The notes below the pieces were generated by a model that was given only the letters and a program-made list of their open reading frames with translations, was not told the DNA's origin and did not search any database. This document shows, piece by piece, positions 58,270-64,000 of a stretch of 64,000 bases of DNA (position 1 is its first letter; every line of letters begins with the position of its first letter). The translations under genes and the position numbers were made by a program. The DNA comes from JBBDWJ01 sp040902925 (GTDB taxonomy: Bacteria; Acidobacteriota; Terriglobia; Bryobacterales; UBA6623). Location: the NCBI GenBank assembly GCA_040902925.1, contig JBBDWJ010000244.1, forward strand, positions 1 to 64,000, read 5' to 3'.

Positions 58270-60477
58270 ATGAAGATCGCCATCGTCTACAACCGTGAGA
58301 GCCGCAGCGTTATCAACCTGTTTGGCCGGCCGAATCGCGAAAAGATCGGCATGAAAACCATCCGCCGCCTGGAAGAGGCTTTGAAGAAAGGCGATCACCA
58401 GGTGATTGCGCTCGAAGGCGACAAAGACTTGATCGACCGCCTTGGGGCATTCATGCCGCGGGTGCTCAAAGGCGAGCGGCCGGGCATGGTTTTCAACGTG
58501 TCCTACGGCATTCAAGGCCAAGCCCGCTACACGCATGTCCCCAGCATCCTTGAAATGGTCGGCATCCCCTACGTTGCTTCGGGGCCGCTAGCCCACTCGC
58601 TGGCGCTCGACAAAGTCGTCACCAAGATGATTCTGCGGCAGCACAATCTGCCTACGCCGGACTTCATCGTGCTCGACAGCCCCGAGGCGGAGATCCCCAA
58701 GCTCACGTATCCGATGATCGTCAAGCCCAAGAACGAGGCGGTCTCGTTCGGCCTCAAAGTGGTCCACAACGAGAAGGAGCTGCGGGAGGCCGCGGGCGTG
58801 ATCTTCAAGGAGTTCGAGCAGGCGGTACTGGCCGAGCAGTTCATCGAGGGCCGCGAAGTCAACGTCGGGCTATTGGGGAACAACCCGCCGGAAGCATTCC
58901 CCCCGGTCGAGTTGAAATTCGGCAAGGGCGGACCGGGCATTTATACGTACGAGGACAAAACGGGCCGCAGCGGCCGTGAAATCGGCCACGAATGCCCCGC
59001 CAAGATCGGCCCCGAGCTGACGGCCAGGGCGGTCGAAATCTCGAAGAAAGCGTTCATGGCGCTGGGCTGCTACGATTGCGCCCGCGTCGATATGCGGCTC
59101 GACAAAAAGGGCAACCTCTACATCCTCGAGATCAACAGTCTGCCCAGCCTGGGCGAGCACGGTTCCTACCTGGTAGGCGCCGCCGCCGTGGGCCTCGATT
59201 TCACGAAATTCGTCAACCGCCTGGTGGAGGTCGCCAGCTCGCGCTACTTCGGAACGCCGCAGCCGCCGCAGTTCGACACCAAGGAGGTCGACACCGCCAC
59301 GCACGCCTTCTCGTTTCTCACCGAGCGGCGCGAACGGATGGAAAAGCGGCTGCGGGAATGGACGTCGCTTTCCAGCCGCACCGGCGATGCCATCGGCATG
59401 CAGCGCGCCGTAAGCCTGGCGAGCGAGATGTTCGACGAACTGGGCATGAAGCCGGTCGTGGAGTTCACCAACGAGCGCGAAGTATGGACCTGGGAGACGG
59501 CCAAGAAAATGGACGACGGCACGCTCTTCATTGGGCACCTTGACGTGCCGTTGGAGGGTTCCGCCCCGCACCAACCATTTCGCCGCGACCCGGAGTGGCT
59601 TTACGGCGAAGGCATCGGCTCCTCGCGCGCGCCGCTGGTGATGCTGGAGTTCGCTTTGCGGTCGTTGCGCAGCATCCGACGGCTGCGCAGCCTGCCGCTG
59701 GGCGTCCTGCTCTATGGTGATGAAGGCTCGGACGCACGGGCCAGCAAAGCCTTTATTGAAGCGGCGGCGGCGCGCGCCAAGCAGGTCCTGATTCTGCGGC
59801 CAGGCAACCTCGGCGATCACATGATCGTGCAGCGCCGCGGCCACCGCAAATACCGTTTTCGCGTCGAGGGCGACGCGCTACGCCCCGGCAGATTGATCAA
59901 GAAGCTGCCCCCGATTCGCTGGACCTGGAAAAGGCTCGAAGAGCTCGCCGAGCTTACCTCTCACAAGAACCGCATCTCTGTCTCAACCCTGGATATGCGG
60001 ACCGAGCGGCTTCCCATGCGCCTGCCGCACCGCATCACGTCGACGATTCTGGTGACCTACCCCGACCCGGACGTGATCGGGCCGCTGGAGGAGCGTATGC
60101 GGGCGATTCCCGGCAAGAGCGGCCCGCGGTGGGAACTTGAGCTGCTTTCCGATCGCCCTCCGATGCGGGAACGCAAAGGCAACCAGCGGCTCGCCAAGTC
60201 GCTTGCCGAAGTCGCGAAGAACTGGGAGATTCCCCTCAAGTACGAATCTTCGACGTACCCCTCGGTGGCAGGACTGGTGCCGGTCAAGACACTATGCCTC
60301 TGCGGCGCCGGGCCTGTGGCGCGCGACCTGGGCAACCCCGGCGAGTCGATCCAGCGCATCAGTCTGGTTCAGAGAACGCTGCTGCTGGCCGAGTTTCTCG
60401 CGCAACAACTCCAACCCAAGCAGGACGGCAAGCTGCCACCACCACCAAAACAGGACACCAAGCGGGCGGGGAAATAG
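58270..60477 (+). CDS. Fusion of a D-Ala-D-Ala-ligase-type ATP-grasp enzyme and an M20-like peptidase domain
   Basis: A 735-residue cytosolic protein with two parts. Residues 1 to about 330 are an ATP-grasp carboxylate-amine ligase of the D-alanine-D-alanine ligase type: MKIAIVYNRESR, YGIQGQARYTHVPSILEMVGIPY, YPMIVKPKNEAVSFGL, LAEQFIEGREVNVGLLG and YILEINSLPSLGEHG. Residues about 345-700 recall an M20-type peptidase: GHLDVP with His423 and Asp425, GEGIGSSRAPLVMLE and YGDEGSD. The later metal residues are not clear (GSS in place of the usual D-x-K, no plain final His), so it may be degenerate or modified. It is followed after three bases by ggt. The ligase may form a gamma-glutamyl or similar peptide bond. 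Confidence 0.82.
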   Translation: MKIAIVYNRESRSVINLFGRPNREKIGMKTIRRLEEALKKGDHQVIALEGDKDLIDRLGAFMPRVLKGERPGMVFNVSYGIQGQARYTHVPSILEMVGIPYVASGPLAHSLALDKVVTKMILRQHNLPTPDFIVLDSPEAEIPKLTYPMIVKPKNEAVSFGLKVVHNEKELREAAGVIFKEFEQAVLAEQFIEGREVNVGLLGNNPPEAFPPVELKFGKGGPGIYTYEDKTGRSGREIGHECPAKIGPELTARAVEISKKAFMALGCYDCARVDMRLDKKGNLYILEINSLPSLGEHGSYLVGAAAVGLDFTKFVNRLVEVASSRYFGTPQPPQFDTKEVDTATHAFSFLTERRERMEKRLREWTSLSSRTGDAIGMQRAVSLASEMFDELGMKPVVEFTNEREVWTWETAKKMDDGTLFIGHLDVPLEGSAPHQPFRRDPEWLYGEGIGSSRAPLVMLEFALRSLRSIRRLRSLPLGVLLYGDEGSDARASKAFIEAAAARAKQVLILRPGNLGDHMIVQRRGHRKYRFRVEGDALRPGRLIKKLPPIRWTWKRLEELAELTSHKNRISVSTLDMRTERLPMRLPHRITSTILVTYPDPDVIGPLEERMRAIPGKSGPRWELELLSDRPPMRERKGNQRLAKSLAEVAKNWEIPLKYESSTYPSVAGLVPVKTLCLCGAGPVARDLGNPGESIQRISLVQRTLLLAEFLAQQLQPKQDGKLPPPPKQDTKRAGK

Positions 60478-60480
60478 CCG

Positions 60481-62097
60481 ATGGTCTCGAAACTTCGACG
60501 CGCCCCCGTGGACACCGAACGGCTTGATATCGGAAACCGCCGCATCCGCTTCCCGCAGCGCGTGGGGGTCTCACGCAACGGCATGGTCGCGACGGCGCAG
60601 CACCGCGCCACCGACGCCGGCGTCGAAATTCTCGAGGAAGGCGGCAACGCCATCGACGCCGCCGTGGCCGCGGCCTTCGCACTCGGCGTCTGCGAGCCGG
60701 CAGCCTGCGGGCTCGGCGGACAGACCATGATGCTGATTCACCAGGCCGAATCCCGCCGCACGATTGCTCTCGATGGCTCTTCGCGAGCGCCCAACCGCGC
60801 CGTGCCGGGTTTGCTCGACAAGCCAGAACGGCGCATGGGCTATCGGGCGATGACGGTCCCGAGCACGCCGGCGTGTCTGCGCTACGCCCTAGAGCAGTAC
60901 GGCACGCTCAAACTGCCGCGCCTGCTAGAACCGGCCATTCGCCTTGCCGAAGAGGGTTATGAGATCACGCCGTTGCAGCACTGGCTTGCCCGGCGCGAGC
61001 TCAAGCTTCTCAAGTCGGGCACAGCGGCCCGCTTCTTTCTGCGCGATGGCGAGCGGCCGTATGCCACGGGCGCTTTGTTTAAGCAACCAGTTCTCGCCGA
61101 GACGTTGCGCCGCCTTGCGAAGAAGGGCGTCCGGGATTTTTACTCCGGAGAAATCGCAGCGCAGATCGAGCAGGACATGCTCCGCAACGACGGGCTCATC
61201 CATCGCGACGACCTGGCGCAAGTGCCCCGTCCGATCGAGCGGCGCCCAGTTTCGGGCCACTACATGGGCTACCGCGTGTTCACGTTCCCTCCGCCGGCCG
61301 CCGGACGTACGTTGATTCAGATGATCAACGTGTTCGACCACCTGCCAGCCAAGAATCGCAACCTCGACACGCCGGAAGGCGCGGTTGCCCTCGCCGAGGT
61401 GATTCGGCGCGCGTTTCTCGACCGCCAGGATCGTCCCTATGATCCGAACTTCTACCTGCAAGTCAACTCGAAGCGTATGTTGAGCACGGGGCACGCCAAG
61501 ACCGTGGCCCGCCAGGTTCTCAAGCGGCTTCGCACATCGGGTGAGACCACGCATCTTTCCGTGATGGACCGGTACGGCAACGCCGTGGCGCTGACGCAGT
61601 CCATCGAAAACGTCTTCGGGTCATGCTCGGCGACGGCGGAGCTGGGCTTTCTTTACAACAACTACATGAACGCGTTCGATTACTCGGACATCTCGCACCC
61701 GCACTACATGCGGCCGAACGCGGTGCCCTGGGCGAGCGTCGCGCCAACGATCGTATTTCGCGGCAAGCGCCCCTGGATGGCGATCGGGTCCCCGGGAAGC
61801 GAGCGCATTACGCCCTCAATCTTTCAGGTATTGCACCGCCTGCAGACGCACACTCCGTTCGCGGCCGTGGACGCGCCGCGACTGCACTGCTCGCTGACCG
61901 GCACGGTTTCGTTCGAGGCGGCCCGCATGCGCGACGACATACCGGCGGCGTTGCTACGTCATGGCTATCAGCTCGATATTCGCGATCCCTACTCGTTCTA
62001 TATGGGCTGCGTGCAATTGGTTATGCACGAGGGCGAAGAATTCATCGGCGTCGCCGACCCGCGCCGGGATGGCTCGGCCCGGGGTCCCGCCAAGTGA
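60481..62097 (+). CDS. Gamma-glutamyltransferase-family protein without signal peptide
   Basis: A 538-residue Ntn hydrolase of the GGT family. It has ATAQHRATDAGVEILEEGGNAIDAAVAAAFALGV, GLGGQTMMLIH, LEPAIRLAEEGYEIT, and at the autocleavage site GETTHLSVMDRYGNAVALTQSI, where Thr356 becomes the nucleophile of the small subunit. YNNYMNAFD and the SPGSERI-like block are also present. No signal peptide is visible; the N-terminus is basic and most GGTs are exported. It sits between the ATP-grasp fusion and an N-formylglutamate-amidohydrolase-like gene with three-base and overlapping junctions, so it works with those two. The substrate may be a cytosolic gamma-glutamyl compound. Confidence 0.88.
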   Translation: MVSKLRRAPVDTERLDIGNRRIRFPQRVGVSRNGMVATAQHRATDAGVEILEEGGNAIDAAVAAAFALGVCEPAACGLGGQTMMLIHQAESRRTIALDGSSRAPNRAVPGLLDKPERRMGYRAMTVPSTPACLRYALEQYGTLKLPRLLEPAIRLAEEGYEITPLQHWLARRELKLLKSGTAARFFLRDGERPYATGALFKQPVLAETLRRLAKKGVRDFYSGEIAAQIEQDMLRNDGLIHRDDLAQVPRPIERRPVSGHYMGYRVFTFPPPAAGRTLIQMINVFDHLPAKNRNLDTPEGAVALAEVIRRAFLDRQDRPYDPNFYLQVNSKRMLSTGHAKTVARQVLKRLRTSGETTHLSVMDRYGNAVALTQSIENVFGSCSATAELGFLYNNYMNAFDYSDISHPHYMRPNAVPWASVAPTIVFRGKRPWMAIGSPGSERITPSIFQVLHRLQTHTPFAAVDAPRLHCSLTGTVSFEAARMRDDIPAALLRHGYQLDIRDPYSFYMGCVQLVMHEGEEFIGVADPRRDGSARGPAK

Positions 62098-62783
62098 GCC
62101 TGCCGCTGCTGCTTTCGGTGCCGCATGCCGGCTTGCGGGTGCCGCCTGAGGTGGAATCTTTCTGTACCCTCACACCGCGCGAGATTGCCGAAGATAGCGA
62201 CGAAGGCGCAGCGGAAATCTACGCGCTCGAATCGCACGTGGCGGCCTACCAGACCGCCGATGTGGCGCGCGCCGTCGTCGATCTGAATCGCGCGCCCGGC
62301 GACCGCCGGCCCGACGGCGTCGTCAAAACTCACACCTGCTTCCATGTGCCCGTTTATCGCGAGTTTCCTCCGGAGCCGGTCGTCGAAGCCCTCCTCGAGC
62401 GTTACTACTGGCCCTATCAGCAGGCGCTGACGCGGCTGGCGTCCCGCGATGTGATGCTTGCGGTCGACTGCCATACGATGCTCGCCAAGGGCCCGCCGAT
62501 CGGGCCTGGCCCGGGCATCGAGCGTCCCTGGGTTTGCCTTAGCAACGCGGATGGCACTTGTCCTCAATCCTGGATCGAGGCGCTGCAGCGTTGTTTCCAG
62601 GATGTGTTTGAAGGGCCGGTCACGATCAACGATCCCTTCCGGGGCGGTTACATCACTCGCACCCATGCCGCCGAAATGCCTTGGGTGCAACTGGAACTGT
62701 CGCGCGCTGCGTTTCTGAGCCTGGCCGAGAAACGCGAACGCGTACTGGCAGCCCTCGCCGCCTGGTGCCGCCGGAACTTGTGA
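62094..62783 (+). CDS. N-formylglutamate amidohydrolase-like protein
   Basis: A 229-residue protein of the FGase (HutG) family. It starts at a GTG that overlaps the ggt TGA (GTGA), giving LPLLLSVPHAGLRVPPEV, the usual SxPHxG opening. VARAVVDLNRAPGDRRPDGVVKT and VMLAVDCHTMLAKGP (metal His) follow, then NDPFRGGYITRTHAA and PWVQLELSRAAFLS. The family cleaves N-formyl-L-glutamate and related N-acyl amino acids with a metal. The frame extends upstream into ggt, but only the GTG start preserves the fold. The tight junction implies a function on the product of the two preceding enzymes. Confidence 0.85.
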   Translation: MSLPLLLSVPHAGLRVPPEVESFCTLTPREIAEDSDEGAAEIYALESHVAAYQTADVARAVVDLNRAPGDRRPDGVVKTHTCFHVPVYREFPPEPVVEALLERYYWPYQQALTRLASRDVMLAVDCHTMLAKGPPIGPGPGIERPWVCLSNADGTCPQSWIEALQRCFQDVFEGPVTINDPFRGGYITRTHAAEMPWVQLELSRAAFLSLAEKRERVLAALAAWCRRNL

Positions 62784-62864
62784 CCGGGGCAGTGCATCGC
62801 GCTTGTCCAAAGACTCAAAAAACCCGAAACACCCCAACCACAAGGAGCCCGGCGCTGCGATCGG

Positions 62865-62870
62865 TATAAT
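62865..62870 (+). promoter_or_regulatory. Candidate -10 box for the serine hydrolase gene
   Basis: A perfect TATAAT is found 83 bases before the ATG at 62953 after a GC-rich stretch. The -35 is unclear. It separates this gene from the preceding three-gene operon. Confidence 0.45.
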
Positions 62871-62952
62871 TGCGGCCAGGTGCAGCGCCCGGCCGTCAGA
62901 GCCGCCGCGCCCGCAATTGCCTGGAAGGCCCACTCATTCCTGGGAGGCATTC

Positions 62953-64000
62953 ATGAATCTTCGCCATCGCCGTTCGTCGCTGTTCACGCTCCTCGTCATC
63001 GTTCTGGCTTTCGCCCTGACAGTACCGAACACGTCGGCGGCTTCGGCGGACCGCTTCGAGCAGGCCATCAAGGCAGGCCGCGCCGCTGTCGAGGAACTGG
63101 TCGAGTCTCCGAAGGGTCCTCCCGGAATCGGCGTCGCCGTGTTGGTGGATGGCAGAATCGTTTGGGCGGATGGTTTTGGCTTTGCCGATCTCGAACAACG
63201 CGTGGCGCTCTGGCCCCATACGAAGATGCGCATCGGCAGCGTCTCGAAACCAATCACCTCGGCCGCGCTTGGCCTGCTCTACGAGCAGAACAAACTCGAC
63301 CTCGATGCGCCTGTCCAGAAATACGTGCCGTCGTTCCCCAAGAAAAAATACCCCATCACTACGCGGCAGGTCGCCGGGCATCTTTCCGGCATCCGTCACT
63401 ATGAGGACCGCACGGATGCCGAGGTCTTCAATACACGCCACTTCGCCACGGTGCTCGAAGGGCTTTCGCTTTTCAAGGATGATCCGTTGCTGTTTGAGCC
63501 CGGTGAGAAGTTTCACTACTCCAGCCACGGCTGGAATCTGCTCAGCGCGGTGGTCGAAGGCGCCTCCGGGCAGGACTTCCTCAGCTATATGCAACGGAAC
63601 GTCTTCGACGCGGCCGGAATGCGCCACACCATCGCCGACCTCAACGCGCTAATCGTTCCAAATCGCGCGCGGTTTTACGTCCGCGACGAACAGGGGCATT
63701 GGAAGAACGCGCCCTATGTCGACAACAGCTACAAGTGGGCCGGCGGTGGGTTTCTGTCCACGCCGGAAGATCTGGTGCGCTTCGGCTGGGCGATCATCGG
63801 CGGACGTCTGCTGAAACCGGAAACCGTCACCCTGTTTACCACCTCGCAGCGAACCAGCGACGGCAAAGAGACCGGCTACGGCATCGGCTGGGATGTCTCA
63901 ACAGACAGCAAGGGACGCCGCACGATCGGGCACGGTGGAGGTTCGGTGGGCGGAGCCTCGGGGCTGTTGGCTTACCCCGAACAGCGCGTCGTTGTCGCCA
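62953..64000 (+). CDS. Exported class C beta-lactamase-like serine hydrolase (3' truncated)
   Basis: The frame is open from the ATG at 62953 to the window end (349 codons), so the gene runs out. A signal peptide is present (SLFTLLVIVLAFALTVPNTSAA). The serine-beta-lactamase/DD-peptidase fold has the SxxK motif S96-V-S-K99 in RIGSVSKPITSAAL, HYSSHGWNLLSAVVEG as the YxN-equivalent, and an HGGGSVGG C-terminal motif (the KTG equivalent). The sequence style (GIGVAVLVDGRIVWADGFGFADLE, AGGGFLSTPEDLVRFG) matches the LACTB/esterase-like group, more likely a peptidase or esterase than an antibiotic resistance enzyme. A TATAAT lies upstream. Confidence 0.88.
   Translation, partial: MNLRHRRSSLFTLLVIVLAFALTVPNTSAASADRFEQAIKAGRAAVEELVESPKGPPGIGVAVLVDGRIVWADGFGFADLEQRVALWPHTKMRIGSVSKPITSAALGLLYEQNKLDLDAPVQKYVPSFPKKKYPITTRQVAGHLSGIRHYEDRTDAEVFNTRHFATVLEGLSLFKDDPLLFEPGEKFHYSSHGWNLLSAVVEGASGQDFLSYMQRNVFDAAGMRHTIADLNALIVPNRARFYVRDEQGHWKNAPYVDNSYKWAGGGFLSTPEDLVRFGWAIIGGRLLKPETVTLFTTSQRTSDGKETGYGIGWDVSTDSKGRRTIGHGGGSVGGASGLLAYPEQRVVVA

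Noticed and set aside
62953..64000. Antibiotic-resistance beta-lactamase
   Set aside because: It has the general serine hydrolase motifs but the sequence style of LACTB/esterase-like proteins; a resistance role cannot be supported.

Overview
The window is a gene-dense (about 1 gene per 1.25 kb), GC-rich chromosomal segment of a diderm bacterium. An Omp85/TamA-like outer-membrane assembly protein, TamB and AsmA proteins, a complete TatABC set, ThyA/FolA, a split proton-translocating transhydrogenase, SelB and a short ThiC occur with dispersed palindromic repeats. This mix, and the style of the repeats, fits Acidobacteriota (Terriglobia, Bryobacterales/Solibacter-like). That placement is an inference from gene content; no rRNA or tRNA gene is present to confirm it. 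Both window ends cut genes: purL at the left and a serine beta-lactamase-like gene at the right.

Layout. 1-5.4 kb: purL(3' end)-purF, converging across a palindrome-rich spacer on xerC-trmFO, then the HU gene with a clear promoter and terminator. 5.4-12.8 kb: tatA, a rhomboid protease, an unknown protein with an HELEH motif, then a leftward murQ-nagA-murA-selB run in which MurQ and NagA recycle MurNAc-6-P and MurA re-uses the UDP-GlcNAc that recycling can supply. 12.8-25 kb: thioredoxin-fold YyaL-like protein, methyltransferase, thiC, DHH phosphoesterase, pntAA-pntAB-pntB, M28 peptidase and a ThiF/MoeB-like enzyme. 25-33.7 kb: envelope operon of TamA-like Omp85 protein, SurA-N-like chaperone, TamB and Pcm. 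33.7-43.6 kb: alpha/beta hydrolase, DUF1499, SppA, GatB, a Tat-exported TIM-barrel protein, PyrE, an oligogalacturonate-lyase-like propeller and bS21, with several repeats in the gaps. 43.8-50.3 kb: glgC, a HipA-like kinase and its DUF3037 partner separated by an AG microsatellite, an AsmA protein, thyA-folA. 50.4-56.7 kb leftward: tatB-tatC, an enolase-superfamily enzyme, and DUF1385-prfA-prmC. 56.7-64 kb: a small membrane protein, a LolA-fold protein, then a tight three-gene operon (ATP-grasp/peptidase-like fusion, gamma-glutamyltransferase, N-formylglutamate-amidohydrolase-like) and the truncated serine hydrolase.

Most of the window is housekeeping. The parts most likely to be undescribed are (1) the ATP-grasp/peptidase-GGT-amidohydrolase operon at 58.3-62.8 kb, (2) the HipA-like kinase/DUF3037 pair with simple-sequence tracts at 45.2-47.2 kb, (3) matching Tyr/Asp-rich disordered segments in TatB and TatC, and (4) at least two families of extragenic palindromes shared between distant gaps. 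All function calls rest on reading the sequence and remembered family motifs; no database search was run.
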